64,000 bases of DNA from Citrobacter sp. Awk 4 (GCF_028069725.1 NZ_JANEWG010000009.1:54313-118312), one strand, 5' to 3'. Positions 52,213 through 63,405 are shown, numbered from the stretch's first letter. Notes: generated by a model from the sequence alone, not told the origin. A program made the numbers and translations.

Positions 52213-53256
52213 TTAAGCTCGTAGTGTAGCCGCAAATTCCAGCATGCGGTTTAACGGCAATAAAGCCCCTTCTCGCAGCGTTTCATCAACATGGATTTCA
52301 TGGGACGCTCCGCCTTGTTCCAGGCCTTCAGCAATCGCTTTAAGGCCGTTCATCGCCATCCAGGGACAATGCGCGCAACTACGACAGGTCGCACCTTCTC
52401 CCGCCGTCGGCGCTTCGAGCAACTCTTTCTCAGGAACCGCCTGTTGCATTTTGTAGAAAATACCCCGGTCGGTCGCCACAATCAGTTGCTGGTGCGGCAA
52501 CGTTTTCGCCGCATTGATGAGCTGACTGGTTGACCCCACCGCATCGGCCATATCAACGATCGACTGAGGTGACTCAGGATGTACCAGCACGGCGGCATTG
52601 GGATAAAGCCCTTTCATGCGGGTTAAGGCCTGGGTTTTAAACTCATCGTGTACAATGCAGGCGCCCTGCCAACATAGCACATCAGCACCGGTCTTTTTCT
52701 GTACGTAGTTACCCAGATGGCGATCCGGAGCCCAGATGATTTTTTCACCTAAACTATCAAGATGTTCAATAAGTTCAACGGCGATGCTGGACGTCACCAC
52801 CCAGTCAGCCCGCGCTTTTACCGCGGCTGACGTGTTGGCATAGACCACCACGGTGCGTTCCGGATGGGCATCACAAAAAGCGCTGAATGCGTCGATCGGA
52901 CATCCCAAATCCAGCGAACATTCCGCCTGCAGGGTCGGCATCAGGATTGTTTTTTCCGGGCTGAGGATTTTGGCGGTTTCCCCCATAAACCGCACCCCTG
53001 CAACCAGCAGGGTTGACGCCGAATGTTTCGCGCCAAAGCGCGCCATCTCAAGCGAATCCGAAATACAGCCGCCGGTTTCTTCGGCCAGTTGCTGGATTTC
53101 CGGGTCGGTGTAATAGTGGGCAACCATTACAGCATCCCGCTCTTTCAGCAGACGTTTGATTTTCTCACGGTAGTAGTGTTTTTCATCCGCGCTCAGTGGT
53201 GCTGGCTTCGGTGGAAACGGATAAATTGCGGCTTCTGGATCAAACATCACGCTCAT
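52213..53256 (-). CDS. nadA: Quinolinate synthase NadA
   Basis: Encodes 347 aa. Makes quinolinate from iminoaspartate and dihydroxyacetone phosphate using a 4Fe-4S cluster. Ligand cysteines in [20 protein letters not shown] and [10 protein letters not shown]. Two ATG codons in a row at 53259 and 53256; the second gives better spacing from GAGAAA and the E. coli start MSVMFDPE. First gene of nadA-pnuC. Confidence 0.96.
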   Translation of the reverse strand: MSVMFDPEAAIYPFPPKPAPLSADEKHYYREKIKRLLKERDAVMVAHYYTDPEIQQLAEETGGCISDSLEMARFGAKHSASTLLVAGVRFMGETAKILSPEKTILMPTLQAECSLDLGCPIDAFSAFCDAHPERTVVVYANTSAAVKARADWVVTSSIAVELIEHLDSLGEKIIWAPDRHLGNYVQKKTGADVLCWQGACIVHDEFKTQALTRMKGLYPNAAVLVHPESPQSIVDMADAVGSTSQLINAAKTLPHQQLIVATDRGIFYKMQQAVPEKELLEAPTAGEGATCRSCAHCPWMAMNGLKAIAEGLEQGGASHEIHVDETLREGALLPLNRMLEFAATLRA

Positions 53257-53329
53257 CATGCTTTCTCGTTTTACTGGCTTAACGAAATTGTCGGTTATTA
53301 GCGCGCTAAGCGCATTAATAAGACATGGG

Positions 53330-53347
53330 TGTTTTGTATGCTAAACA
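53330..53347. promoter_or_regulatory. NadR operator of nadA-pnuC
   Basis: TGTTTT-GTATGC-TAAACA, one mismatch from the NadR palindrome TGTTTA-N6-TAAACA, about 75 bp upstream of nadA. NadR represses the operon when NAD is plentiful. Confidence 0.8.
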
Positions 53348-53500
53348 AGATAGCCGAAACAGTGGGAAAAGTCGTGGGGATTTTGGGCATGAGTGTATGT
53401 ATTGAGTGTCGAATGGCGTTGGTGCTTACCCGGTCAACAAAGACAGAACGAGTGTGGATCTGAGAAGCGAAGCGCTATCAGACAATTACCCAAATTGCAG

Positions 53501-53553
53501 ATAGCAAAAAGGCACCGCCAGCGCCCTCTTTTACATTGGTGGGTCGTGCAGGA
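53501..53553 (-). repeat. Repeat copy A: terminator-like tail plus tRNA-Lys 3' end remnant
   Basis: ATAGCAAAAAGGC..GCGCC..TTTTACATTGG and then TGGTGGGTCGTGCAGGA (53537-53553), which is the last 17 bases of tRNA-Lys without the rest of the gene. The same block, joined to a full tRNA, recurs 156 bp downstream (from 53657). Between the copies (53554-53656) is an unrelated segment with GCAGGTTCGAATC, the T-arm sequence in inverse orientation. Confidence 0.75.
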
Positions 53554-53656
53554 TGACTCGCTTCACTCGCCCTTCGGACCGTCGCCGCAAACGGCTCCGT
53601 TGTCTCACTGCGTTCGACCCAAACCTGCAGCAGGTTCGAATCATTAAGTTCTGCGC

Positions 53657-53690
53657 ATAGCAAAAAGGCGCCTTTAGGGCGCCTTTTTAC
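53657..53690 (-). terminator. Terminator of the lys/val tRNA operon
   Basis: On the minus strand AAAAAGGCGCCCTAAAGGCGCCTTTTT: stem GGCGCC/GGCGCC with flanking A and T runs, directly after the last tRNA-Lys. Confidence 0.85.
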
Positions 53691-53692
53691 AT

Positions 53693-53768
53693 TGGTGGGT
53701 CGTGCAGGATTCGAACCTGCGACCAATTGATTAAAAGTCAACTGCTCTACCAACTGAGCTAACGACCC
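53693..53768 (-). tRNA. tRNA-Lys (UUU)
   Basis: 76 bases from GGGTCGTTAGCTCAG to CGACCCACCA with encoded CCA, anticodon TTT, T-loop GGTTCGAATCC. Last gene of the minus-strand cluster. Confidence 0.98.
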
Positions 53769-53800
53769 CTTGCGGGATTTACTACTTTAATCATTCAGGA

Positions 53801-53876
53801 TGGTGGGTCGTGCAGGATTCGAACCTGCGACCAATTGATTAAAAGTCAACTGCTCTACCAACTGAGCTAACGACCC
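53801..53876 (-). tRNA. tRNA-Lys (UUU)
   Basis: Same 76-base sequence as the neighbouring tRNA-Lys genes, anticodon TTT, CCA encoded; fourth in transcription order. Confidence 0.98.
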
Positions 53877-53921
53877 ATACGGGTGTTACCTGAAAGATTT
53901 TACTCGGTACCAATTTAAAAT

Positions 53922-53997
53922 TGGTGGGTCGTGCAGGATTCGAACCTGCGACCAATTGATTAAAAGTCAACTGCTCTACCAACTGAGCTAACGACCC
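53922..53997 (-). tRNA. tRNA-Lys (UUU)
   Basis: Identical 76-base tRNA-Lys with anticodon TTT and encoded CCA; third in transcription order, 3 bp after the tRNA-Val. Confidence 0.98.
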
Positions 53998-54000
53998 GAG

Positions 54001-54076
54001 TGGTGGGTGATGACGGGATCGAACCGCCGACCCCCTCCTTGTAAGGGAGGTGCTCTCCCAGCTGAGCTAATCACCC
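54001..54076 (-). tRNA. tRNA-Val (UAC)
   Basis: 76 bases starting GGGTGATTAGCTCAGC, anticodon TAC in CCCTTACAAGG, T-loop GGTTCGATCCC, CCA encoded. Second in transcription order. In E. coli the equivalent cluster alternates Lys and Val genes and has seven members. Confidence 0.98.
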
Positions 54077-54102
54077 GATACTACGCTGGATACTGCTTTA
54101 AG

Positions 54103-54178
54103 TGGTGGGTCGTGCAGGATTCGAACCTGCGACCAATTGATTAAAAGTCAACTGCTCTACCAACTGAGCTAACGACCC
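54103..54178 (-). tRNA. tRNA-Lys (UUU), first of the cluster
   Basis: 76-base tRNA-Lys, anticodon TTT, CCA encoded. First gene transcribed after the promoter at 54229-54256. Confidence 0.98.
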
Positions 54179-54228
54179 ACTTTTGCGTTGCTTTTGGTTT
54201 GTTTGATATCCCGTGGCAACGGCGGCAT

Positions 54229-54256
54229 ATATTACTGATTTCAGATTTCAGCGCAA
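54229..54256 (-). promoter_or_regulatory. Promoter of the tRNA operon
   Basis: Minus-strand -35 TTGCGC and -10 TAATAT with 16 bases between, followed by GC-rich ATGCCGCCG, the discriminator type of stringently controlled stable-RNA promoters. About 50 bp before the first tRNA. Confidence 0.65.
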
Positions 54257-54303
54257 CAAAAATTTCGATATAGATCACTCAACTGCTTATGAATCACACG
54301 ACA

Positions 54304-54331
54304 CGACCAGAAATAATGCGATTTCTGGTCG
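54304..54331. repeat. Perfect hairpin after cpoB
   Basis: CGACCAGAAAT-AATGCG-ATTTCTGGTCG: 11-base perfect stem, six-base loop, 11 bp after the cpoB stop. No T-run follows on the minus strand, so it is not a standard terminator; it may protect the tol-pal message end. Confidence 0.7.
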
Positions 54332-54342
54332 CATGGTGTGCA

Positions 54343-55137
54343 TTACATCGCGCTGAGACGTTTTTGCGCTTGTTTCGCGCCATCAGTACCAGGGTATTTA
54401 CTGATGACCTGCTGGTAAACGGCTTTAGCTTTTTCTGTATCGCCTTTGTCCTGCATGATGACGCCGACTTTGAACATCGCATCAGCAGCCTTCGGTGACT
54501 TCGGATAGTTTTTCACTACCGAAGCAAAATAGAACGCTGCATCATCTTTTTTACCCTTGTTGTAATTCAACTGCCCCAGCCAGTAATTGGCATTCGGCTG
54601 GTACGTTGAGTCCGGGTATTGTTTGACGAAGTTCTGAAACGCCACAATCGCGTCGTCCTGACGGGATTTATCATGTACCAGGGCAATTGCCGCGTTGTAA
54701 TCCGTATTCGCGTCTCCGCTTGAAGCGGGCACGCCTGACGTTGCTGCTCCAGCATCAGGAACAGGTGCTGGCGTAGTTGTTGCCGCACCACTTTGATCGC
54801 CAGCTGCAGGCTGCGCTGCTGCGTTACCGCTACTCAGACTGTCTATCTGCAACAGGATCTGTTTCTGACGTTCAACAACCTGATTCAGTTGATACTGGCT
54901 TTCCTGAATTTGACCACGCAGGGAATCAATATCAGTCTGATTATCGGAAAGTTGCTGCTGGAGTTGGGTTAAAAGCTGGCTATGAGCATTAGAAATACGC
55001 TCGAGTTGAGTGACGCGGTCTTCGACCGAGCCAGAGCCGACACTACTGATTGGCGCCTGAGCAAAAGCGGCCCAGGGGGCCGCTATGCCAACCAGTAACG
55101 ACAGACTCAACAGGTGATGTCTGAAGTTACTGTTCAT
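54343..55137 (-). CDS. cpoB: CpoB (YbgF), cell-division coordinator
   Basis: Encodes 264 aa. Signal peptide 1-26 (cleaved after AFA), a trimerising coiled coil (about 35-95: VEDRVTQLERISNAHSQL and on), a Thr/Ala/Pro linker, and a TPR domain (about 140-264: DYNAAIALV, AIVAFQNFVKQYP, YWLGQLNYNKG). Periplasmic; it links PBP1B and Tol during constriction. Last gene of tolQRA-tolB-pal-cpoB; 9 bp after pal. Confidence 0.96.
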   Translation of the reverse strand: MNSNFRHHLLSLSLLVGIAAPWAAFAQAPISSVGSGSVEDRVTQLERISNAHSQLLTQLQQQLSDNQTDIDSLRGQIQESQYQLNQVVERQKQILLQIDSLSSGNAAAQPAAGDQSGAATTTPAPVPDAGAATSGVPASSGDANTDYNAAIALVHDKSRQDDAIVAFQNFVKQYPDSTYQPNANYWLGQLNYNKGKKDDAAFYFASVVKNYPKSPKAADAMFKVGVIMQDKGDTEKAKAVYQQVISKYPGTDGAKQAQKRLSAM

Positions 55138-55146
55138 GTCATTCTC

Positions 55147-55689
<543 letters not shown>

Positions 55690-55699
55690 TTATTTATTA

Positions 55700-56992
55700 T
55701 CACAGATACGGCGACCAGGCAGGGAATTTAACCTGACCATCAGTTGCCGGAAGACGCGCCTTGAAACGCCCATCTGTAGAAACCAAATTCAGCACGGATC
55801 CCATCCCCTGAGAAGAGCTGTAGATTACCATAGTGCCGTTAGGTGCCAGACTTGGCGTTTCATCCAGGAACGTTGACGACAGAACTTGTACGCCACCCGT
55901 TACCAGATCTTGTTTGGCAATGTGTTGTTGCCCACTATTTGAGCTTACCATTACCATAAATTTACCGTCGCTGCTCACATCAGAATCCTGGTTTTGCGAT
56001 CCTTCCCAGGTAATACGTTGCGGAGCACCGCCGTTGACATTGACTTTATACACCTGTGGACGACCAGCCTGGTCAGAGGTAAATGCCAGATTCTGGCTGT
56101 CCGGGAACCAGGTCGGTTCAGTGTTGTTGCTACGACCATCCGTCACCTGGCGGATCTGGCCAGAACCAATGTCCATCACATACAGGTTCAGACTACCGGT
56201 TTTAGACAAGGCAAACGCCAGTTTGCTGCCGTCCGGAGAGAATGCCGGCGCACCGTTGTGACGCGGGAAAGAAGCAACCTGACGAACCGCACCGTTAGAC
56301 AACGTCTGGATGACCAGCGCAGAACGACCGCTTTCAAAGGTAACGTATGCCAGTTTAGAACCGTCCGGAGACCATGCCGGAGACATCAGCGGCTGCGGGG
56401 AACGGTGAACCACGAACTGGTTATAGCCATCGTAGTCAGACACACGCAATTCATACGGGAACTGACCGCCATTGGTCTGAACCACATAAGCGATACGGGT
56501 ACGGAATGCGCCCTTAATACCGGTCAGTTTTTCGAACACTTCGTCACTTGCAGTATGACCCGCATAACGCAGCCACTGCTTGTTCACTTTGTAAGAGTTC
56601 TGCGCCAGAACGGTACCCGGTGCACCACCAGTGTCAACCAACTGATACGCAACATTGTAGGAACCGTCCGGATTCGGCGTTACCTGGCCGACCACGACTG
56701 CGTCAATGCCCAAAGCAGACCAAGCCGCAGGCTGAACTTCCTGAGCGGTACCCGGCTGCTGAGGCAGGCGAGAACGGTCTAGCGGATTAAATTTACCGCT
56801 GTTGCGCAGGTCAGCACCCACGATACCACCGATATCTTCAGGGGCTGCGCCCGGCCCCGCCCACTGGAATGGCACAACGCCAATTGGGCGCGCCGAGTCC
56901 ACCCCCTGGGTGATCTCGATACGTACTTCTGCGTGCAGCACGGCTGCCCACAGCATCAGAAAACCAAATGCTACTCGTAATGCCTGCTTCAT
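55700..56992 (-). CDS. tolB: Tol-Pal system propeller protein TolB
   Basis: Encodes 430 aa. Signal peptide 1-21 (cleavage after LHA), an N-terminal alpha/beta domain that ends in the TolA-binding EVRIEI strand, and a six-bladed propeller with repeated [21 protein letters not shown] motifs that holds Pal. Two adjacent ATGs; the second is better spaced from GGGAG. Confidence 0.97.
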   Translation of the reverse strand: MKQALRVAFGFLMLWAAVLHAEVRIEITQGVDSARPIGVVPFQWAGPGAAPEDIGGIVGADLRNSGKFNPLDRSRLPQQPGTAQEVQPAAWSALGIDAVVVGQVTPNPDGSYNVAYQLVDTGGAPGTVLAQNSYKVNKQWLRYAGHTASDEVFEKLTGIKGAFRTRIAYVVQTNGGQFPYELRVSDYDGYNQFVVHRSPQPLMSPAWSPDGSKLAYVTFESGRSALVIQTLSNGAVRQVASFPRHNGAPAFSPDGSKLAFALSKTGSLNLYVMDIGSGQIRQVTDGRSNNTEPTWFPDSQNLAFTSDQAGRPQVYKVNVNGGAPQRITWEGSQNQDSDVSSDGKFMVMVSSNSGQQHIAKQDLVTGGVQVLSSTFLDETPSLAPNGTMVIYSSSQGMGSVLNLVSTDGRFKARLPATDGQVKFPAWSPYL

Positions 56993-57124
56993 CATATCTC
57001 CCTTATCCAGGCGGAAAGCCCACGATAATTTAGCAGAATGTTAACAAACTCAAATACACAAAACTACCAGAACCCAGCGACTACCGCAGTTTGTTTTTTC
57101 CCGTCACGACCGGGAAAACCTGGC

Positions 57125-58396
57125 TTACGGTTTAAAGTCCAGAGGTGCGTTTTTAAACACTTCATATACCGCCTGGCTCGGTGGTTTTGGAATCTTCGCC
57201 TGTCTGGCTGCTGCAAGCGCTGCCTGACAAAGCGCGGGATCGCCACCTTCAGATTGAATATCCAGTAACATACCGTCGGAAGCCAGCTTTATGCGCAACG
57301 TACAGGTTTTCCCTGTATAGGACGAGGCGTCATAAAACTTACTCTCAATGGCAGATTTAATCTGCCCGGCATAGTTGCTGATATCCGCACCTGATGCGCC
57401 ATTATTTTTAGTATTACCACTCCCCGCAGGGGAAGCATTGCTGCCTTTCGCCCCACCGCCGGATTTCGGTGCATTCTTACCAGAGCTTAAATCGCCCAGC
57501 AGATCGTCGACACCAGAAGCGGCAGCGGCTTTTTCAGCCGCCGCTTTTTTAGCTGCAGCGGCCTTATCTGCAGCAGCTTTCTTATCGGCAGCCGCTTTTT
57601 TATCTGCAGCAGCCTTCTCAGCGGCGGCTTTTTTGTCCGCAGCAGCTTTTTCTGCAGCCGCTTTCTTATCGGCTGCGGCTTTTTCAGCTGCGGCAGCTTT
57701 CGCAGCAGCGGCTTTTTCAGCTTTCTCAGCGGCGGCCTTCTCTGCTGCCGCTTGCTTCTCGGCTTCTGCCTGTGCTTTTTTCGCAGCCTCAGCGGCAGCC
57801 TTAGCAGCCATCACCTCAGCGGCTTTCTTCGCATCAGCAGCGGCTTTTGCGGCTTCAGCCTCCGCTTTTTTCTGTGCGTCTGCGGCCGCTTTCTTCGCGG
57901 CTTCAGCAGCTTGTTTCGCCTGAGCATCCGCTTTGGCCTTCGCGTCTGCAGCGGCTTTCGCCGCCGCTTCCTCTGCCAGCTTCTGTTGCTCCTGCGCTTT
58001 TGCCGCTGCAGCTTCAGCCTGTTTTTGTTGCTCCGTCTGCTCGCGCACTTTTTCCTGCGCAGCTAAACGTTCTTTCTCAAGTTGTTTCAAACGCTCTTGT
58101 TCAGCAGCCTGTTTCTCACGAAGTTCCTCGGCTTGCTGCTGCGCTTGTTTTTCACGCTGTTGCTCAGCACGCTTCGCACTCGCCTGTTGCTGCTGCTTAC
58201 GGTCGTACTGCTGAACAATAGCGCCAGGATCAACCATGACGGCGTCAATGGAAGATCCACCGCCGCCCCCTGCTGATGCCTCAATGTGCTCATCGAACGA
58301 ACTCCAGATCAGTACCGCAAATAAAATGACATGCAGCACCGCTGAAATAATTATCGCCCGTTTGAGCTTGTCGTTTTGTTCGGTTGCCTTTGACAC
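57125..58396 (-). CDS. tolA: TolA, envelope-spanning Tol-Pal subunit
   Basis: Encodes 423 aa. Membrane helix 14-34 with the SHLS-type contact replaced by a plain hydrophobic run, then a very long Ala/Lys/Glu helix (about 55-310) made of repeated KAAADKKAAAEKAAA units, then the globular C-terminal domain (about 330-423, CTLRIKLASDGMLLD). It passes proton-motive force from TolQR to TolB-Pal. The repeats, coded by GCN/AAA, create long antisense openings that are not genes. Confidence 0.97.
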   Translation of the reverse strand: MSKATEQNDKLKRAIIISAVLHVILFAVLIWSSFDEHIEASAGGGGGSSIDAVMVDPGAIVQQYDRKQQQQASAKRAEQQREKQAQQQAEELREKQAAEQERLKQLEKERLAAQEKVREQTEQQKQAEAAAAKAQEQQKLAEEAAAKAAADAKAKADAQAKQAAEAAKKAAADAQKKAEAEAAKAAADAKKAAEVMAAKAAAEAAKKAQAEAEKQAAAEKAAAEKAEKAAAAKAAAAEKAAADKKAAAEKAAADKKAAAEKAAADKKAAADKKAAADKAAAAKKAAAEKAAAASGVDDLLGDLSSGKNAPKSGGGAKGSNASPAGSGNTKNNGASGADISNYAGQIKSAIESKFYDASSYTGKTCTLRIKLASDGMLLDIQSEGGDPALCQAALAAARQAKIPKPPSQAVYEVFKNAPLDFKP

Positions 58397-58460
58397 TCTC
58401 GGTTCCCAAAAAACTGTTCGTCTGTTACTCGCTATATTGCAAGCCAGAGGGACGCAGACT

Positions 58461-58889
58461 TCAGATTGGCTGCGTCATCAAGCCAACCGACTTCACGCCC
58501 GCACTGTGTAACAAGTTCAGCGCTTTAATTATTTCATCGTAAGGCACATCTTTCGCGCCCCCGATTAAGAAGACCGTTTTCGGATTGGACTCCAGGCGGC
58601 TTTTCGCCTCGGCAATAACCTGTTCTGGCGGTAACTGATCCATACGATCTTTTTCAACCACCACGCTGTATTGCCCAATACCGGAAACTTCAATAATGAC
58701 CGGAGGTTCGTCATTGCTGCTCACGGCCTGCGACTCGGTCGCATCCGGCAGATCGACTTCCACACTCTGGGTAATGATGGGCGCTGTTGCCATAAAGATC
58801 AGCAGCAGCACCAGCAGAACGTCGAGCAACGGTACAATATTGATTTCGGACTTAAGTTCTCGACGACCTCGTCCACGCGTTCTGGCCAT
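58461..58889 (-). CDS. tolR: TolR, Tol-Pal stator/rotor subunit
   Basis: Encodes 142 aa of the ExbD/TolR family. Single membrane helix (about 18-38) with the proton-carrying aspartate in IVPLLDVLLVLL, and a periplasmic domain with an SINGGAKDVP-like turn. tolQ precedes it by 3 bp. Confidence 0.97.
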   Translation of the reverse strand: MARTRGRGRRELKSEINIVPLLDVLLVLLLIFMATAPIITQSVEVDLPDATESQAVSSNDEPPVIIEVSGIGQYSVVVEKDRMDQLPPEQVIAEAKSRLESNPKTVFLIGGAKDVPYDEIIKALNLLHSAGVKSVGLMTQPI

Positions 58890-58892
58890 GGC

Positions 58893-59986
<1,094 letters not shown>

Positions 59987-60207
59987 TCCTGCCGCCTCTT
60001 TGTTGGCTTCGTCCACTCACACCTGCCACTTACTCCTGTAAGCTCCAGGTGATTCGCGCACTTGCCTCCGCGATGCCGCGAGAATGCTGTTGTATATAGC
60101 GTTGTCTTCACTTTACATCCCGGTAATGCAACAAAAGTTAGAGATTTTAAACGTTGCTACTATACGCGCGCTGATGAGGCTTGGGAATGGGGGGAAGTTA
60201 AGGGAGA

Positions 60208-60239
60208 GTAAAAAATTATGGGCTTATGCAAGCCCATAA
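60208..60239 (-). terminator. Rho-independent terminator of the cyd operon
   Basis: Nine-base stem TATGGGCTT/AAGCCCATA with a four-base loop; on the minus strand it is followed by ATTTTTTAC. It ends the cydABX-ybgE transcript before ybgC. Confidence 0.88.
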
Positions 60240-60260
60240 ATATTTAAGGATGTTTCTTAT

Positions 60261-60554
60261 TCAAAGGAAGAAGAAAAACAGGCCAGTGATAAGCACGATA
60301 TCGGCAATCAATGGAGAGAAAAGCCCCTGCCAGTGAACCGCACGGGGACGAAATCCCACACCGTGAATCACACCTGCACAGACCGCCCACATCAACAGAA
60401 AACCATGCCAGATTTCCAGCTCGCTGGTTTTTGCTGCGAAGCGTGATGGGTCCCAGAATATGCAGCCAGCCAACACGATTGCCAGCACAAAGGAAAGCGC
60501 CCGCAAGGGGCGCTTATCCATTACCGCATATAACATCGCGATAATGTTGGTCAT
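60261..60554 (-). CDS. ybgE: YbgE, cyd-operon membrane protein
   Basis: Encodes 97 aa with three membrane helices (about 18-35, 48-65, 78-96). Matches E. coli YbgE, the fourth gene of the cyd operon; its function is not established. The start shares one base with the cydX stop (TGATG). Confidence 0.93.
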   Translation of the reverse strand: MTNIIAMLYAVMDKRPLRALSFVLAIVLAGCIFWDPSRFAAKTSELEIWHGFLLMWAVCAGVIHGVGFRPRAVHWQGLFSPLIADIVLITGLFFFFL

Positions 60555-60667
60555 CAGCTTTCTTCTTGTCCGGCTTTGCCTGATTCAACGTGCTCAAGCG
60601 CCAGCGCTGTAATTATCCCAAATGCACAGGCAAGAAGCGTTCCCAAAATCCATGCGAAATACCACAT
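60554..60667 (-). CDS. cydX: CydX, small subunit of cytochrome bd-I oxidase
   Basis: Encodes 37 aa, starting MWYFAWILGTLLACAFG and ending AGQEES, found directly in the sequence. One membrane helix (about 3-24). CydX is needed for stable cytochrome bd-I activity. Ribosome site GGAGCTTAAA; 14 bp after cydB. Confidence 0.95.
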   Translation of the reverse strand: MWYFAWILGTLLACAFGIITALALEHVESGKAGQEES

Positions 60668-60681
60668 TTTAAGCTCCTTAC

Positions 60682-61821
60682 TTAGTACAGAGAGTGGGTA
60701 TTGCTTTCAATATCTTCTTTGGTGATGCGGCCGAACATCTTCCAGTAACACCAGCCGGTGTACAGCAGGATGATCGGTACAAACACCGCCGCAACCCAGG
60801 TCATCAGGTTCAATGTACGCTGGCTGGAGGTGGCATCCCACATCGTCAGACTTGCGTTCATCATGGTGCTGGATGGCATCACAAACGGGAACATCGCGAT
60901 ACCGGCAGTCAGGATGATGCAAGCCAACGTCAGTGAGGAGAAGACGAACGCCCAGGCCCCTTTCTCCATACGAGACGTCAGGATGGTCAACAGTGGCAGA
61001 ACGACGCCCAGCGCCGGAACCAGCCACAGGATAGGTGCATTGTTAAAGTTCACCATCCATGCGCCCGCTTCACGAGCGACCTCTTTGGTCAGCGGGTTAG
61101 AGGCGGCATGGTGATCCAGTGCGGAGGTCACAACATAACCGTCAATACCGTAAATCACCCACACACCCGCCAGAGCGAAGCAGACCAGTGTCACCAGAGC
61201 CGCAACCTGCGAAGTCAAACGTGCACGCAGATGAAGTTCACCCACGGTACGCATCTGCAGATAGGTCGCGCCCTGAGTGATGATCATCCCCACACTTACG
61301 ACACCCGCCAGCAGACCAAACGGATTCAGCAGCTGGAAGAAGTTACCGGTGTAGTACAAACGCATGTAGTCGTCTACGTGGAACGGAACCCCTTGCAGCA
61401 GGTTGCCGAACGCCACGCCAATCACCAGCGGTGGAACGAAGCTACCAATAAAGATGCCCCAGTCCCACATGTTGCGCCAGCGCATATCTTCAATCTTGGA
61501 GCGGTAATCAAAACCGACCGGACGGAAGAACAAGGACGCCAGTACCAGGATCATCGCCACATAAAAACCGGAGAACGCAGCGGCATACACCATCGGCCAT
61601 GCCGCGAACAATGCGCCACCCGCGGTGATCAACCAAACCTGGTTACCGTCCCAGTGCGGGGCGATGGAGTTAATCATAATTCGACGCTCGGTATCATTAC
61701 GACCGAGGAATCGGGTGAGCATGCCCACCCCCATGTCGAAGCCATCAGTGACCGCAAAACCAATCAGCAGAATGCCAACCAGCAGCCACCAGATAAAACG
61801 CAATACTTCATAATCGATCAT
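60682..61821 (-). CDS. cydB: Cytochrome bd-I ubiquinol oxidase subunit II CydB
   Basis: Encodes 379 aa with about nine membrane helices. Family motifs near the start: WWLLVGILLIGFAVTDGFDMG with the conserved aspartate in the last part, and HWDGNQVWLITAGGALFAAWP. Partner of CydA; 15 bp after it. Confidence 0.97.
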   Translation of the reverse strand: MIDYEVLRFIWWLLVGILLIGFAVTDGFDMGVGMLTRFLGRNDTERRIMINSIAPHWDGNQVWLITAGGALFAAWPMVYAAAFSGFYVAMILVLASLFFRPVGFDYRSKIEDMRWRNMWDWGIFIGSFVPPLVIGVAFGNLLQGVPFHVDDYMRLYYTGNFFQLLNPFGLLAGVVSVGMIITQGATYLQMRTVGELHLRARLTSQVAALVTLVCFALAGVWVIYGIDGYVVTSALDHHAASNPLTKEVAREAGAWMVNFNNAPILWLVPALGVVLPLLTILTSRMEKGAWAFVFSSLTLACIILTAGIAMFPFVMPSSTMMNASLTMWDATSSQRTLNLMTWVAAVFVPIILLYTGWCYWKMFGRITKEDIESNTHSLY

Positions 61822-61836
61822 TTGACGACTCCTGTC

Positions 61837-63405
61837 TTAGCGTGCCGGCTGAGAAGTCACAGTGGACTGCTCGTAGTGATAACGACCGGTTTTCAGGCTG
61901 CTCGGACCACGGCGTGCGAACTTAAACATCAGGTACAGTTCAGCCACCAGGAACAGGGTGTACAGGCCGCAAATCAACAGCATCGAGAAGATGAGGTCGC
62001 CGGCAGTCAGCGAAGAATTCGCCACTGCTGTCGGTAACACTTCACCGATTGCCCACGGTTGACGACCATACTCTGCGACGAACCAACCGGACTCAATGGC
62101 AATCCACGGCAGAGGAATCGCATACAGCGCTGTGCGCAGCAGCCATTTTTTCTCGCCGATACGGTTACGAATGACAGTCCAGAAGGACACCGCGATAATC
62201 GCCAGCATCAGAATGCCGCACGCCACCATGATACGGAAAGCGAAGTACAGCGGCGCAACGCGAGGAATTGAATCTTTCGTTGCCTGCTGAATCTGCGATT
62301 CGGTCGCATCGGTGACCTTATCCGTATAGCGTTTCAGCAGAAGACCGTATCCCAGGTCTTTCTTCATGCTGTTGAACTGGTCGCGAACGGCCTGATCGGT
62401 TGAGCCAGCACGCAGTTCTTCCAGCAGTTGATACGCCTTCATCCCGTTACGGATACGCTCTTCGTGCTGCACCATCAGGTCTTTCAGACCAATGACCTGC
62501 GTATCAACAGAGCGGGTGGCAATGATGCCCAGCGCATAAGGAATTTGAATCGCAAAACGGTTTTCCTGCGCATCCTGGTCCGGAATACCGAACAGCGTAA
62601 AGGATGCCGGTGCAGGCTGGGTTTCCCATTCAGCTTCAATGGCGGCAAGTTTGGTTTTCTGCACGTCGCCCATTTCGTAACCGGATTCATCACCCAGAAC
62701 GATAACAGAGAGAATGGCAGCCATACCGAAGCTGGCAGCGATGGCAAAAGAGCGTTTAGCGAACGCGAAGTCACGACCACGCAGCATGTAGTAGGAGCTG
62801 ATACCCAGAACGAACATCGCGCCACACACATAACCAGATGCGACAGTGTGAACGAATTTCACCTGTGCAACCGGGTTAAGCACCAGTTCAGAGAAGCTCA
62901 GCATCTCCATGCGCATGGTTTCAAAGTTGAAATCCGCTGCAATTGGGTTCTGCATCCAGCCGTTAGCGACCAGGATCCACAACGCGGAAAGGTTTGAACC
63001 CAGAGCCACCAACCAGGTGACACACATATGCTGGACTTTACCCAGACGGTCCCAACCAAAGAAGAACAGACCTACAAAGGTAGATTCGAGGAAGAAGGCC
63101 ATCAGACCTTCGATCGCCAGCGGCGCACCGAAGATATCCCCTACATAGTGAGAATAGTAAGACCAGTTAGTCCCGAACTGGAACTCCATGGTCAGACCGG
63201 TTGCCACACCCAGAGCGAAGTTGATCCCAAACAACTTGCCCCAGAACTTGGTCATATCTTTATAAATCTGTTTGCCGGAAAGGACGTAGACCGTTTCCAT
63301 AATGGCCAGCAAAAACGCCATACCGAGCGTCAGTGGCACAAACAGGAAGTGGTACATCGCGGTCAAGGCAAACTGTAAGCGCGACAGTTCGACTATATCT
63401 AACAT
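61837..63405 (-). CDS. cydA: Cytochrome bd-I ubiquinol oxidase subunit I CydA
   Basis: Encodes 522 aa. Reduces oxygen to water with high affinity. Heme ligand His19 (AMYHFLFV), a second conserved histidine in [10 protein letters not shown], the methionine ligand in FRIMVACG, and the Q-loop with [13 protein letters not shown]. Two adjacent ATGs (63408 and 63405); the second has the better distance from AAGGAG. First gene of cydABX-ybgE. Confidence 0.98.
   Translation of the reverse strand: MLDIVELSRLQFALTAMYHFLFVPLTLGMAFLLAIMETVYVLSGKQIYKDMTKFWGKLFGINFALGVATGLTMEFQFGTNWSYYSHYVGDIFGAPLAIEGLMAFFLESTFVGLFFFGWDRLGKVQHMCVTWLVALGSNLSALWILVANGWMQNPIAADFNFETMRMEMLSFSELVLNPVAQVKFVHTVASGYVCGAMFVLGISSYYMLRGRDFAFAKRSFAIAASFGMAAILSVIVLGDESGYEMGDVQKTKLAAIEAEWETQPAPASFTLFGIPDQDAQENRFAIQIPYALGIIATRSVDTQVIGLKDLMVQHEERIRNGMKAYQLLEELRAGSTDQAVRDQFNSMKKDLGYGLLLKRYTDKVTDATESQIQQATKDSIPRVAPLYFAFRIMVACGILMLAIIAVSFWTVIRNRIGEKKWLLRTALYAIPLPWIAIESGWFVAEYGRQPWAIGEVLPTAVANSSLTAGDLIFSMLLICGLYTLFLVAELYLMFKFARRGPSSLKTGRYHYEQSTVTSQPAR

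Larger units (their letters stand above)
53348..53692. other. nadA-tRNA intergenic region with duplicated tRNA end
   Basis: No gene is seen in these 345 bp. The right part consists of a terminator, a partial tRNA-Lys 3' end and a second terminator copy, listed separately. The left part (53348-53500) contains nothing I can name. Confidence 0.7.

Noticed and set aside
57090..57119. Terminator-like hairpin after tolA
   Set aside because: TTTTCCCG/CGGGAAAA has its T-run on the wrong side for tolA transcription, and tolB continues the operon.
57375..57923. 182-codon Ala/Phe/Ser-rich frame opposite tolA
   Set aside because: Produced by the Ala/Lys repeat codons of tolA read backwards.
57523..57960. 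Possible tandem DNA repeat or CRISPR-like array in tolA
   Set aside because: The repeats are imperfect, in frame and encode the TolA helix; there are no spacers.
61108..62037. 309-codon open frame opposite cydB/cydA
   Set aside because: Spans two real genes and their gap; low-complexity polar composition typical of shadows.
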